Assembly: GCA_014138095.1 (NCBI GenBank)
Contig: JACGXE010000010.1
Span: 1-64,000 of the forward strand
Length of the DNA stretch: 64,000 nucleotides
Direction: 5' to 3'
Source: Ochrobactrum sp. RH2CCR150
Lineage (GTDB): Bacteria > Pseudomonadota > Alphaproteobacteria > Rhizobiales > Rhizobiaceae
A program made the translations under genes and the position numbers. This document shows, piece after piece, positions 18,005 to 27,001 of this stretch. Every line of letters begins with the position of its first letter. Position 1 is the first letter of the stretch. The notes below the pieces were generated by a model. That model had not been told where the DNA came from. It worked only from the letters and a program-made list of their open reading frames with translations, and did no database searches.

Positions 18005-18988
18005 GTGTCCGAAACGGTGAGCATCAGAGAAATAGAACAAGCCCGCGACAGGTTAAAAGGCCATGTCAAGCGAACCCCGCTTGGCCGCTCAAATGCCCTC
18101 AGTAAAATATCGGGAACACCTGTCTTTCTCAAACTTGAAAATCGCCAAACCACAGGCAGCTTCAAATTGAGAGGCGCTACAAATGCTGTTCTAAGCCTGC
18201 CAGCTTCGAAGCGGATGTTCGGGGTTGTCGCTGCTTCAACGGGAAATCACGGTCGCGCATTGGCCCATGCAGCTTCCCTGCAGGGTCTTAAAGCCACCAT
18301 CTGCCTGTCTTCACTCGTTCCACCAAACAAGGTCGAAGCCATACATCGACTGGGTGCGGATATTCGCATTGTTGGAAAATCTCAAGATGATGCAATGGAG
18401 GAAGTCGCTCGTCTCTCCCGTGACCAGAGAATGAATGTGGTCCCACCGTTCGATGATCCCCATGTGATAGCAGGTCAGGGAACGGTCGGGCTTGAACTTC
18501 TGGAAAGTTCGCCCGAGATTGAGACCGTTTTGATCCCGCTTTCTGGTGGCGGACTTGCATCAGGTATAGCTGCTGCAGTTAAGGCTCTTAAGCCGAAAGC
18601 CAGACTAATTGGCATCTCCATGCAGCGCGGTGCTGCAATGCAGGCAAGTCTTGCTAAAGGCCATCCCGTCAATGTGGAAGAAGTGGATACGCTTGCAGAC
18701 TCACTTGGAGGCGGCATTGGACTAGATAATCGCTGGACCTTCGCTATGTGCCGCGATCTGCTGGACGACGTGATTTTGCTTGAGGAAGAGGAGATTGCCG
18801 CAGGCGTAAGGCACATGGCTATCCATGAGAGCGAGATCATTGAGGGCGCTGCAGCAGTTGGAGTAGGGGCACTGCTCAGTGGGAAGCTTGAGATTTCCAC
18901 ACCCACAGCGATCATTGTTTCGGGCGGTAATATAGACCCCAAACAGCATCGCATCATCATGAGTGCCAGTGTAGAGGGGGCGAACTGA
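18005..18988 (+). CDS. eutB: Threonine-dehydratase-like PLP enzyme of hydroxyectoine use (EutB)
   Basis: 327 residues from a GTG at 18005 with GAGAGG eight bases upstream; an in-frame TTG at 17957 would add 16 residues. Fold type II PLP-enzyme features: the Schiff-base lysine in TTGSFKLRGATNAV, the substrate loop AASTGNHGRALAHAA and the phosphate-binding glycine loop PLSGGGLASGIAAA. In the ehu/eut clusters of Sinorhizobium this protein takes part in converting hydroxyectoine toward the ectoine route. It is first gene of an eight-gene plus-strand unit and overlaps eutC by one base (TGATG). The family is clear; the exact reaction remains less certain. Confidence 0.82.
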   Translation: MSETVSIREIEQARDRLKGHVKRTPLGRSNALSKISGTPVFLKLENRQTTGSFKLRGATNAVLSLPASKRMFGVVAASTGNHGRALAHAASLQGLKATICLSSLVPPNKVEAIHRLGADIRIVGKSQDDAMEEVARLSRDQRMNVVPPFDDPHVIAGQGTVGLELLESSPEIETVLIPLSGGGLASGIAAAVKALKPKARLIGISMQRGAAMQASLAKGHPVNVEEVDTLADSLGGGIGLDNRWTFAMCRDLLDDVILLEEEEIAAGVRHMAIHESEIIEGAAAVGVGALLSGKLEISTPTAIIVSGGNIDPKQHRIIMSASVEGAN

Positions 18989-20004
18989 TGGCCGAGATGC
19001 GGATATTGAGCGAGGGAGATCTCCGTCAGTTCATAGCGCTTGATCTGGAGAGCATTGCGTGTGTTGAGGATGCGTTTCGCGCGCTTGCAAGCGGTAAAGT
19101 CAGCATGCCGCCTATCCTCCGGCTCGACATTCCTGCCGAGCGCGGGGAAGTCGACGTTAAAACCGCCTATATTCCCGGCCTCGATAGTTTCGCGATCAAA
19201 ATCAGTCCCGGATTTTTCAACAATCCATCCATTGGCTTGCCCTCCACCAACGGCTTGATGATCCAGTTTTCGGCAAAAACCGGGCTTATTGAAGCCCTGC
19301 TACTCGACAATGGTTATCTGACCGATGTTCGCACGGCCGCTGCTGGTGCGGTCGCTGCAAGACATTTAGCACGTGAAGATGCAAGCAAGGCCGCGATCTT
19401 CGGCGCAGGCACACAGGCCCAGTTGCAGCTAGAGGCCCTGATGTTGGTGCGCCCAATCCGGGAAGCACGCATCTGGGCACGTGATTTCACCAGAGCCAAA
19501 AGCGCTGCAGCGATCCTCGAACAGAAACTCGACATCCCCGTCGTTCCTGTAGAGGATGCGCGGAAAGCCTGTGCCAACGTTGATATCATCGTCACGACAA
19601 CTCCGTCTGAAAAGCCTCTTCTTGACGCGGACTGGTTGGAGCCGGGGCAGCATCTCACCGCAATGGGTTCGGATGCCGAACACAAGAACGAAATAGATCC
19701 CGCGATTTTCCGTCGTCCAGTCCTCTACGTCGCGGACAGCCTGAGCCAAACGCGCAGGCTGGGTGAGTTACATCACGCAATTGAAGCCGGGATTGTCAAA
19801 GCCGACGCCTCTTTCCCGGAACTCGGACGGATCATTTTGGAAGAAGGCATTTTTCATCGCAATGCCGAAGACATCACTTTCTGCGACCTGACAGGCACGG
19901 GCGTTCAGGATACCGCCATTGCGCGTCTTGCTACCGAACGCGCAATTACCCGCAACGCCGGTACTAAAATCGACTCGAACAAATCTGCTGGAGGCCATCA
20001 ATGA
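18988..20004 (+). CDS. eutC: Ornithine-cyclodeaminase/mu-crystallin family protein (EutC)
   Basis: 338 residues. The NAD(P)-binding Rossmann motif is AAIFGAGTQAQLQLEAL, with family stretches PSTNGLMIQFSAKTG, LLDNGYLTDVRTAAAGAVAA and CDLTGTGVQDTAIARL. In ectoine-degrading bacteria EutC works with EutB on hydroxyectoine-derived intermediates. It is co-translated with both neighbours: one-base overlap with eutB and four-base overlap with doeA. The generic ornithine cyclodeaminase name would mislead here, since gene order places it in ectoine use. Confidence 0.83.
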   Translation: MAEMRILSEGDLRQFIALDLESIACVEDAFRALASGKVSMPPILRLDIPAERGEVDVKTAYIPGLDSFAIKISPGFFNNPSIGLPSTNGLMIQFSAKTGLIEALLLDNGYLTDVRTAAAGAVAARHLAREDASKAAIFGAGTQAQLQLEALMLVRPIREARIWARDFTRAKSAAAILEQKLDIPVVPVEDARKACANVDIIVTTTPSEKPLLDADWLEPGQHLTAMGSDAEHKNEIDPAIFRRPVLYVADSLSQTRRLGELHHAIEAGIVKADASFPELGRIILEEGIFHRNAEDITFCDLTGTGVQDTAIARLATERAITRNAGTKIDSNKSAGGHQ

Positions 20005-21179
20005 GCGTTGAACTCAATTTCACCCGCGCCGAGTATGACGCCAGAATTGCCAAGACCAGACGCGCCATGGATAAGGCCGGCTTCGATATTATCATCGTAA
20101 CTGACCCATCCAACATGCACTGGCTGACCGGTTACGACGGTTGGTCCTTTTACGTCCATCAATGCGTCGTCCTTGCGATGGATGGAGAACCAATATGGTA
20201 TGGGCGTGGTCAGGACGGTAACGGCGCAAAGCGCACGGCCTGGATCAGTCATGACAGCATCATTGGCTATCCCGATCATTATGTGCAGTCGCTGGAACGG
20301 CATCCGATGGATTTACTGGCGTCCATCCTCAACGACAAAGGCTGGGGCAACAAGACCATCGCGGTGGAGTTCGACAATTACTGGTATACGGCAGCCGCCC
20401 ATCATGCATTGCAGAAAGGCCTACCGAATGCGTGTTTCAAAGATGCGCAGGGCCTGGTGAATTGGCAACGCGCGGTCAAAAGCTCTACCGAGATCGACTA
20501 TATGCGTAAAGCGGGCCGCATTGTCGAGGCTATGCACAAGCGTATCGTCGATACAATAGAACCCGGCATGCGCAAATGCGATCTTGTGGCGGAAATCTAC
20601 GACGCAGGAACGCGCGGTGTGGCTGAATTCGGCGGTGATTACCCTGCCATCGTGCCGCTCTTGCCGTCAGGTGCGGACGCATCGGCCCCCCATTTGACAT
20701 GGAACGATCAGCCGATGAAATCCGGCGAAGGCACGTTCTTTGAAATCGCAGGTTGCTACAAGCGTTATCATTGTCCGCTTTCTCGCACGGTCTTTCTCGG
20801 TAAGCCTACGCAAGCATTTCTTGATGCCGAAAAGGCCACATTGGAGGGGATGGAGGCAGGTCTCGCCGCCGCACGTCCTGGCAATACATGCGAAGATATT
20901 GCCGCAGGGTTTTTCGATGTTTTGAAGAAATATGGCATCGTGAAAGACAATCGCACTGGCTATTCGATCGGACTTTCCTACCCGCCGGACTGGGGCGAGC
21001 GCACGATGAGCCTTAGATCCGGTGACCGCACTGAATTGCAGCCGGGCATGACTTTTCACTTTATGACGGGGCTTTGGCTCGAAACCATGGGACTGGAAAT
21101 TACTGAAAGCATTGTCATCACGGAAAACGGTGTCGAATGCCTTTCAAACGTACCGCGCAAGCTGGTGGTCAAGGACTAG
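20001..21179 (+). CDS. doeA: Ectoine hydrolase, M24 peptidase-like (DoeA/EutD)
   Basis: 392 residues with the pita-bread M24 fold: an N-terminal creatinase-like domain (about 1-160) and a C-terminal catalytic domain (about 165-385; GGDYPAIVPLLPSG, FFEIAGCYKRYHCPLSRTVF, GYSIGLSYPPDWGE). DoeA opens the ectoine ring to N-acetyl-2,4-diaminobutyrate, which DoeB then deacetylates. Creatinase or Xaa-Pro peptidase would be the alternatives from the fold alone, but the neighbouring doeB, eutC and ehu genes settle it. Overlaps eutC by four bases. Confidence 0.9.
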   Translation: MSVELNFTRAEYDARIAKTRRAMDKAGFDIIIVTDPSNMHWLTGYDGWSFYVHQCVVLAMDGEPIWYGRGQDGNGAKRTAWISHDSIIGYPDHYVQSLERHPMDLLASILNDKGWGNKTIAVEFDNYWYTAAAHHALQKGLPNACFKDAQGLVNWQRAVKSSTEIDYMRKAGRIVEAMHKRIVDTIEPGMRKCDLVAEIYDAGTRGVAEFGGDYPAIVPLLPSGADASAPHLTWNDQPMKSGEGTFFEIAGCYKRYHCPLSRTVFLGKPTQAFLDAEKATLEGMEAGLAAARPGNTCEDIAAGFFDVLKKYGIVKDNRTGYSIGLSYPPDWGERTMSLRSGDRTELQPGMTFHFMTGLWLETMGLEITESIVITENGVECLSNVPRKLVVKD

Positions 21180-21186
21180 GTCTGTT

Positions 21187-22215
21187 ATGATGCATACTAC
21201 ACCACCTTTACGCCCCTCTCCGATCACGCCAACTGTCGATCTCAATCTGGATGGGGTCCAGCATGGTCATTTGCGACTACCGTGGTCGCGGAACGATTCT
21301 GCATGGGGTTCGTTGATGATCCCCATCTGTGTGATCCGCAACGGTGACGGTCCGACGGCCTTGCTGACCGGAGCCAATCATGGCGATGAATATGAGGGGC
21401 CCGTCGCGCTTTACGATCTTGCAGCGAACCTGAAGCCGGATCAGATCAAAGGTCGCGTCATCATCGTGCCTGCGATGAATTTTCCGGCCTTTCAAGCTGG
21501 TACACGCACCTCCCCAATTGATAAAGGCAATCTCAATCGCAGTTTTCCGGGCCGTCCGGATGGCACGGTAACGGAGAAAATCGCCGACTATTTCACCCGC
21601 TATCTGTTGCCTGATGCCGATGTGGTATTGGACTTTCATTCTGGTGGGCGCACGCTCGATTTCTTGCCCTATGCGGCTGCACACGCTCTGCCTGACAAGA
21701 AGCAGGAAAGCCGCTGCTTTGCGGCGGTCAAGGCCTTCTCTGCGCCCTATTCCATGCGCATGATCGAGATCGATGCAGTGGGCATGTATGACACTACTGC
21801 GGAGGATGCAGGGAAACTGTTCGTGACAACCGAACTTGCAGGTGGTGGAACCATATCCGCCCGCTCGGCTGCCATTGCCAAACGCGGCGTGCGCAACCTT
21901 TTGCGCCATTCCGGCATTCTGGAAGGTGAGATTGAACACTCGCCGACTGTGTGGCTCGATATGCCGTCACAAGACTGTTTCGGGTTTGCAGACACAGACG
22001 GCCTTCTGGAGCCTCTTGTCGATCTTGGTTCCGAAGTTCGGAAGGGCGATGTCATCGCCCGTGTGCATAACATTGCGCGAACCGGTGGTGCGCCACAGGA
22101 ATACCGCGCGAGGCTCGACGGCGTTCTGGCCGCCCGCCACTTCCCAGGGCTTGTCAAAATGGGTGACTGCCTCTCGGTCATCGCTACGATCTGCGAGGAG
22201 CCCGTCACGCGTTAA
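21187..22215 (+). CDS. doeB: N-alpha-acetyl-diaminobutyrate deacetylase (DoeB/EutE)
   Basis: 342 residues from the ATG at 21187, seven bases after doeA; the longer GTG reading overlaps doeA and is rejected. It belongs to the succinylglutamate desuccinylase/aspartoacylase zinc hydrolases: zinc ligands in LLTGANHGDEYEGP (His and Glu) and VVLDFHSGGRTLD (His). It releases acetate from N-acetyl-L-2,4-diaminobutyrate, giving diaminobutyrate for DoeD. It is the last catabolic gene before the ehu transporter genes on the same strand. Very likely correct given the neighbours. Confidence 0.9.
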   Translation: MMHTTPPLRPSPITPTVDLNLDGVQHGHLRLPWSRNDSAWGSLMIPICVIRNGDGPTALLTGANHGDEYEGPVALYDLAANLKPDQIKGRVIIVPAMNFPAFQAGTRTSPIDKGNLNRSFPGRPDGTVTEKIADYFTRYLLPDADVVLDFHSGGRTLDFLPYAAAHALPDKKQESRCFAAVKAFSAPYSMRMIEIDAVGMYDTTAEDAGKLFVTTELAGGGTISARSAAIAKRGVRNLLRHSGILEGEIEHSPTVWLDMPSQDCFGFADTDGLLEPLVDLGSEVRKGDVIARVHNIARTGGAPQEYRARLDGVLAARHFPGLVKMGDCLSVIATICEEPVTR

Positions 22216-22290
22216 CACGTGCCAATAGAGACATTGAAGCAATAAGCCGGTGCAAAACAAAACCGGTAATTTTAAAGAGGAGTGAACACG

Positions 22291-23154
22291 ATGCGCATGA
22301 AACTTTATACGATTTCCGCTCTGCTTTCTGCGGTGGCTACAATTGGCCTTACCTTGCCATCTCAAGCTGTCACAATCGACGACCTGAAAAGCGCTGGCTT
22401 TGTTCGCGGTGCAACCGCCAACGAGATGCCTTATGGCTATATGGACGAGAGCGGCGCGGCCAAGGGTATCGGTCCCGATGTCGCAGCCGCAATCTTTAAA
22501 AAGCTTGGTATTGAAGAAGTCGACTGGACTGTCACGCCCTTCGGCTCTCTTATCCCCGGGCTGAAAGCCAAGCGTTTTGAGTTTGTGGCCGCTGAACAGA
22601 ATGTCTTGCCGGAACGCTGCAAGCAAGTGCAGTTCACCGTCGCCAATTCCAGCTATGGTGAAGGACTTCTGGTGCCCAAGGGTAATCCCAAAAAGATTCA
22701 CTCCTACGACGATATCAAGAAGGACCCTTCCCTGAAGGTCGCGATTGTTTCGGGCGCTGATCAGATCGATTTTCTGCATGGAATGGGGATCGACGAATCC
22801 CAGATTGTTATGATCCAGGGCAATGCCGATGCGCCATCGACGGTGCAAACGGGTAGAGCTGATGCATATGCTGCAACTGAACTGACAGTTGCAAAGCTCG
22901 TTGAAAACTCACCGCAGCTGGAACAGGCTCATCCTTTCACCGATCCCGTCGTTGACGGAAAATCGGCTCGAAGCTTTGGCGCCTTCAGTTTCCGTCCTGA
23001 AGACAAGGACTTCTTCGCGGCCTTTAACAAAGAGCTGATCGAGTTCAAGAAGACCGACGACTATAAGAAAATCCTGACAACATATGGACTTAGCGATGAG
23101 AGCGTAGAAGCTGCTCGTACGGCAGACACAGCGGCACTCTGTAACGCGAAATAA
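22291..23154 (+). CDS. ehuB: Ectoine/hydroxyectoine-binding periplasmic protein (EhuB)
   Basis: 287 residues from the ATG at 22291; AAAGAGGAG lies upstream and would overlap an in-frame GTG at 22282. A Sec signal peptide (about 1-24, ending near SQA) precedes a family 3 solute-binding fold (GFVRGATANEMPYGYMDESG, GIGPDVAAAIFKKLG, EFVAAEQNVLPERC). EhuB binds ectoines with an aromatic cage and feeds EhuCD/EhuA. A 75-bp gap after doeB contains a small CCGGT/ACCGG inverted repeat followed by TAATTTT, perhaps a partial attenuator. Assigned by order and family. Confidence 0.88.
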   Translation: MRMKLYTISALLSAVATIGLTLPSQAVTIDDLKSAGFVRGATANEMPYGYMDESGAAKGIGPDVAAAIFKKLGIEEVDWTVTPFGSLIPGLKAKRFEFVAAEQNVLPERCKQVQFTVANSSYGEGLLVPKGNPKKIHSYDDIKKDPSLKVAIVSGADQIDFLHGMGIDESQIVMIQGNADAPSTVQTGRADAYAATELTVAKLVENSPQLEQAHPFTDPVVDGKSARSFGAFSFRPEDKDFFAAFNKELIEFKKTDDYKKILTTYGLSDESVEAARTADTAALCNAK

Positions 23155-23164
23155 GCTTACCAGC

Positions 23165-23204
23165 ACCCGCCGGTCTCAACAGGGGTCGGCGGGTTCAGTC
23201 TTTT
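23165..23204 (+). terminator. Hairpin between ehuB and ehuC
   Basis: ACCCGCCG and CGGCGGGT form a perfect 8-bp stem with a 14-base loop, followed six bases later by TTTT. Hairpins after a binding-protein gene commonly protect its mRNA or reduce readthrough, giving more binding protein than permease. Confidence 0.6.
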
Positions 23205-23225
23205 CTCTGCCCGGGAGACAACCCT

Positions 23226-23885
23226 ATGCATTGGACGGAATATCTACCCGCCCTTTTCAAAGGTGCCCAAGTCACCATCATTCTGGCTCTCAGTTCGATG
23301 GTGATTGGCACGATACTCGCATTTGCCGCTGGCATAGCCCGCTTTGCAGGTGGACCACTCCTGTCCGCTATTGCGGTGATCTATATCGAAGTCTTCCGTG
23401 GTACATCGCTTCTCGTGCAGCTATTCTGGCTCTACTATGCCCTGCCGCTGATCGGCATCTCCTTTGATCCGATCACAACCGGCATTATGGGGCTGGGCCT
23501 GAATATTGGTGCCTATGGTGCAGAAGTGGTGCGCGGTGCGCTACAGGCTGTGCCGGAAGCCCAACATGAGGCCGCACGGGCGCTCAATTTTGGCAAGCGG
23601 CACACACTGTTTCATATTGTCTTGCCACAGGCAGTTGTCGAAATGATGCCAGCCTTTGGTAATCTGGCGATCCATAATCTCAAGGATACCGCCCTTGCGT
23701 CCCTCATTGCAATCAGTGACTTGACGTTTCAGGCGCAGAGGTTACGCAACCTGACGCTGGATAGCGTGACCATCTATTCCCTCACACTGCTCGGTTACTT
23801 CGCCGTGGCTCTCGTGCTTGCAACCGCAATAAGATGGCTGGAGCGACGCCTTAGACGCCAGACGATGGCAGGAGGTCTCGCATGA
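23226..23885 (+). CDS. ehuC: Ectoine ABC transporter permease EhuC
   Basis: 219 residues of the polar-amino-acid (HisM/GlnP) permease family, with about five membrane spans. Family stretches are EVFRGTSLLVQLFWLYYALP, the EAA loop PEAQHEAARALNFGKRHTLF and NLKDTALASLIAISDLTFQA. It pairs with EhuD to form the inner-membrane channel and overlaps ehuD by four bases. Confidence 0.9.
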   Translation: MHWTEYLPALFKGAQVTIILALSSMVIGTILAFAAGIARFAGGPLLSAIAVIYIEVFRGTSLLVQLFWLYYALPLIGISFDPITTGIMGLGLNIGAYGAEVVRGALQAVPEAQHEAARALNFGKRHTLFHIVLPQAVVEMMPAFGNLAIHNLKDTALASLIAISDLTFQAQRLRNLTLDSVTIYSLTLLGYFAVALVLATAIRWLERRLRRQTMAGGLA

Positions 23886-24574
23886 TATATGGTTATGCCT
23901 GGGATACTTCGTCTACCCTATCCTTCGCCATCTCGATCCTGCCAATCCTGGCTATAGGCCTGACAGTGACGTTGAAGGCTGCAGCAACGGGCTTTGCAAT
24001 CGCCCTGGTCCTCGGACTGGTCTTCGCGCTTCTCCGACGCAGCAGTCTCAAAATCGTATCCTGGCCAACCGTCGTTGTCGTGGAGTTTCTACGTGACACG
24101 CCGCTATTGGTCCAACTTTTCTTCCTCTATTATGTTTTGCCTGTCTATGGCATCGTTCTGCCCGCGTTCCTAACCGGCGCTCTGGCGCTTGGCTTGCAAT
24201 ATTCGGCCTATACATCGGAAGTCTATCGCGGCGGCATAGAAGCTATACCCCGAGGGCAATGGGAAGCTGCGCGCGCACTCAATCTGACGCCTTGGCGGAC
24301 TTATCGTGATATCGTCATTCCTCAAGCGGTGCCACGTATCGTACCAGCCATGGGCAATTATCTCGTATCGATGCTCAAGGAGACGCCGGTTCTATCGGTC
24401 GTCAGCATTGTCGACATGCTCAATCTCGCCAATCTGATCGGTGACCGCACGTTCGAATATCTCGTGCCACTGTCAATGGTTGGTCTGATCTTCCTCATCC
24501 TGACGCTCATCTGCTCGGCAGCTATCCGCCTGCTTGAACGCAAACTTCCAAAGAACGGGATCGCTCTCAAATGA
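23882..24574 (+). CDS. ehuD: Ectoine ABC transporter permease EhuD
   Basis: 230 residues, paralogous to EhuC, with about five membrane spans and the motifs [40 protein letters not shown] and [20 protein letters not shown]. It completes the permease heterodimer for ectoine and hydroxyectoine uptake. Four-base overlaps on both sides couple it to ehuC and ehuA. Confidence 0.9.
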   Translation: MIYGYAWDTSSTLSFAISILPILAIGLTVTLKAAATGFAIALVLGLVFALLRRSSLKIVSWPTVVVVEFLRDTPLLVQLFFLYYVLPVYGIVLPAFLTGALALGLQYSAYTSEVYRGGIEAIPRGQWEAARALNLTPWRTYRDIVIPQAVPRIVPAMGNYLVSMLKETPVLSVVSIVDMLNLANLIGDRTFEYLVPLSMVGLIFLILTLICSAAIRLLERKLPKNGIALK

Positions 24575-25335
24575 CCCAGGAAATCATCCGCTTTCAAAAC
24601 GTCGTCAAACGCTTTGGAGCGCTGACCGTATTGGATCAGTTCAATTTCTCGGTCAGCACCGGCGAAAAAGTCACGCTCATTGGTCCATCCGGCTCGGGTA
24701 AATCCACCGTGCTTCGCATACTCATGACGCTGGAGCCATTTCAGGAGGGCACACTGGAATTGGGTGGCACCTCCTATCATGAAACCGGAGGCAAGGAGCC
24801 GTTCCATGCCAGCGAAGCGCATCTGCGCAAAATCAGGTCGCATGTCGGCATGGTGTTTCAAAGCTTCAATCTGTTTCCCCACATGTCCGTTTTGCGCAAC
24901 ATCATCGAAGCGCCTGTTCACGTGCTTGGTCTCAAACGCGCTGAAGCTGAAGCACGAGCACTGGATCTGCTTTCGCTCGTCGGTCTGTCGGACAAGAAGG
25001 ATCACTATCCGTCACAACTATCAGGCGGGCAGCAACAGCGCGTCGCCATAGCGCGATCACTGGCGATGCGTCCTCGCGTTTTGCTTTTCGATGAGCCGAC
25101 ATCGGCGCTTGATCCACAGCTTGTCGGTGAGGTGTTATCAGTTATACGCAGCCTCGCCCAAGAGCATGATCTGACGATGCTGATGGTAACACATGAGATG
25201 CGCTTTGCGCGCGAAGTCTCTGACCGTGTTTGCTTTTTCGACAAAGGTCGTATCTGTGAACAGGGCACGCCGGAACAGATATTTCATGCACCGAAAGAAC
25301 AGCGCACCAAAGAGTTTCTCCAGTCTGTTTTGTGA
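24571..25335 (+). CDS. ehuA: Ectoine ABC transporter ATPase EhuA
   Basis: 254 residues. It has Walker A ([12 protein letters not shown]), signature [20 protein letters not shown], Walker B ([12 protein letters not shown]) and the switch histidine (VTHEMRFA), all typical of polar amino acid ATPases. It energises EhuCD. It is the last gene of the eight-gene plus-strand unit and converges with enuR with only two bases between the stops and no terminator seen, so the transcripts probably overlap. Confidence 0.92.
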   Translation: MTQEIIRFQNVVKRFGALTVLDQFNFSVSTGEKVTLIGPSGSGKSTVLRILMTLEPFQEGTLELGGTSYHETGGKEPFHASEAHLRKIRSHVGMVFQSFNLFPHMSVLRNIIEAPVHVLGLKRAEAEARALDLLSLVGLSDKKDHYPSQLSGGQQQRVAIARSLAMRPRVLLFDEPTSALDPQLVGEVLSVIRSLAQEHDLTMLMVTHEMRFAREVSDRVCFFDKGRICEQGTPEQIFHAPKEQRTKEFLQSVL

Positions 25336-25337
25336 GA

Positions 25338-26738
25338 TCAGGCTATCGCGCCGACATCGTAAACAGGTGGAAGCTGGGCGGAGGTTTCCCGTATCGTTTC
25401 GAGCGCCTTGCGCAAGGCCGTCCGAGATAACCGCCCACCAAGGCAAATCCGGATGCCTCCATGGCCGCGATCAGCACCAGCAATGAATGGATCGGAGGGC
25501 GTTACCGCCACGCCCTTGTTTGCCAGCGCCCTCACCAGCCCGTCTTCCGACCAATGACGCGGAATCTTGAGCCAGGCGCACAGGGACAATGGGTTACTCC
25601 CTGCTATCAGAGATCCCAGAATATCGCTTACTTGCGCCTGTCTCGTTCGCAATTCGCCACGTTGAATTTCGAGCAATTCGTTGACCGTGCCATCCTCGAT
25701 CCAGCGGCTGGCCATTTCGCCCAGAAGATTGACCCCGCTCCAGCTCGTCACACGCAGGATCGAAGCCACACGAATGGAATATTGCGACGGCACGACGAGA
25801 TAGCCTGTGCGAAGTCCCGTCATAACGGTCTTTGTAAAACTGGTTACAAAAAAACCGAGATCGGGAAGTAATTCCGGCATTGAAGGCAACCGTTCTTCCA
25901 GAATGGGTTTGTAAACTTCGTCTTCAATCACACAGACTTCATATCTGGCCGCTATTTCCGCGATCGCTATGCGGCGTTGCGCGGACATGAGATGACTTGT
26001 GGGATTGCCCAATGTGGGGATCAGAACAAGCGCACGCACATCACCGGCTTTGCATGCCAGTTCAAAGGCGTCTGGTATGACGCCCTGCTCATCAATTGGC
26101 AGTCCGCGCAACGTAAAGCCCAGCACGTTGGCGAGCCCGATAATTCCATGATCGGTCAAGCGCTCGGTCAGTACAACTTCGCCCGGTTGAACAATCGTCG
26201 CAACGGCAAGAAACAAGCCGTGCGCCGCTCCATTCGTAATGACAATGCGGCCCGGATCAACGTCAACGGAAAGCCCCTGCAGCCACTCCTGAGCAACCGC
26301 ACGATGACGATCCAAGCCTGCAATCGGGCGACATGGCCGCATGAAACTGGCGTTTTCTGATTGACTCAACTCTTCAAACAGGCGCTTCGATGCTCTCTCA
26401 TGCGCTTCCGTATAGACGGCTCGAATAATTGACATGTCCGCGGTTCCACTCGGATCACGGTCGAGCATGAAGCGGTCCGCACGTTCAGTTACGCGCTTGC
26501 AGACATATGTTCCGCGCCCGACTTCGCCGCGCAGATAACCGCGTCGTTCTGCCTCCTTATAGCTGATGCTGACGGTCTGCACCGAAAGACCAAGACTGTG
26601 GGCCAGTTCGCGATGGGTGGGCATTTGGGTTGCTGGCAGCAGAACACCGTTCTCGATGTCATCGACGATTTTTTCTGTCAGAAGTCGGTGCTTGGTTGCG
26701 CCTTTGCGCAGTTCCAATACGGGTTTCCACATGCGCAC
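25338..26738 (-). CDS. enuR: MocR-type regulator of ectoine use (EnuR/EhuR)
   Basis: 466 residues from GTG 26738, or 464 from the ATG at 26732; GGAG upstream suits either. An N-terminal GntR winged helix (about 1-80; MPTHRELAHSLGLSVQTVSI) is joined to an aminotransferase fold I domain (about 110-455) with the PLP-binding lysine in TSFTKTVMTGLRTGYL and the upstream motif VIEDEVYKP. EnuR-type proteins are described as repressors that bind PLP plus a pathway intermediate (N-acetyl-diaminobutyrate or diaminobutyrate). Position beside ehuA supports this. Two TCATGACA copies lie in its upstream region. Confidence 0.87.
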   Translation of the reverse strand: MRMWKPVLELRKGATKHRLLTEKIVDDIENGVLLPATQMPTHRELAHSLGLSVQTVSISYKEAERRGYLRGEVGRGTYVCKRVTERADRFMLDRDPSGTADMSIIRAVYTEAHERASKRLFEELSQSENASFMRPCRPIAGLDRHRAVAQEWLQGLSVDVDPGRIVITNGAAHGLFLAVATIVQPGEVVLTERLTDHGIIGLANVLGFTLRGLPIDEQGVIPDAFELACKAGDVRALVLIPTLGNPTSHLMSAQRRIAIAEIAARYEVCVIEDEVYKPILEERLPSMPELLPDLGFFVTSFTKTVMTGLRTGYLVVPSQYSIRVASILRVTSWSGVNLLGEMASRWIEDGTVNELLEIQRGELRTRQAQVSDILGSLIAGSNPLSLCAWLKIPRHWSEDGLVRALANKGVAVTPSDPFIAGADRGHGGIRICLGGRLSRTALRKALETIRETSAQLPPVYDVGAIA

Positions 26739-26748
26739 ACGGGCTCCA

Positions 26749-26797
26749 TCATGACAAAAGACTGATTGAACTGTTATAACGATTTTTTGTCATGACA
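26749..26797. promoter_or_regulatory. Repeated TCATGACA upstream of enuR
   Basis: TCATGACA occurs at 26749-26756 and 26790-26797, 41 bp apart (about four helical turns); the second lies in the perfect palindrome TGTCATGACA. MocR proteins such as GabR and PdxR bind direct repeats, so these could be EnuR sites for autoregulation. A related 7-of-8 match (TGACATGA) lies at 17830 upstream of eutB. Confidence 0.4.
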
Positions 26798-27001
26798 CAC
26801 ACATTAAATCCGGTTCGACGGAACTTCACCCACACATTGTGAAACCAGGGCCTTTTCAATTGCGTGATCCCACAAGTGCCGTTTCCAGAACAAGGTTTAA
26901 CCCCGGAATAGCCCAGAAAATAACTCGGTACGGTCACATTGGGCCTGTGCACTGGCCCGGTCGCCCCAAATCGCATTAAGCGAAATCACTGGAAAGGAAA
27001 G

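Noticed and set aside
22247-22273. CCGGT/ACCGG plus TAATTTT before ehuB as a full terminator
   Set aside because: Five-base stem with a 10-base loop is too weak; mentioned only as a possible attenuator.
24358-25005. 215-codon open frame antisense to ehuD/ehuA
   Set aside because: Both overlapping genes carry unmistakable ABC transporter motifs.
25335-25338. A terminator between ehuA and enuR
   Set aside because: The stops are two bases apart and no hairpin with a T-run was found.
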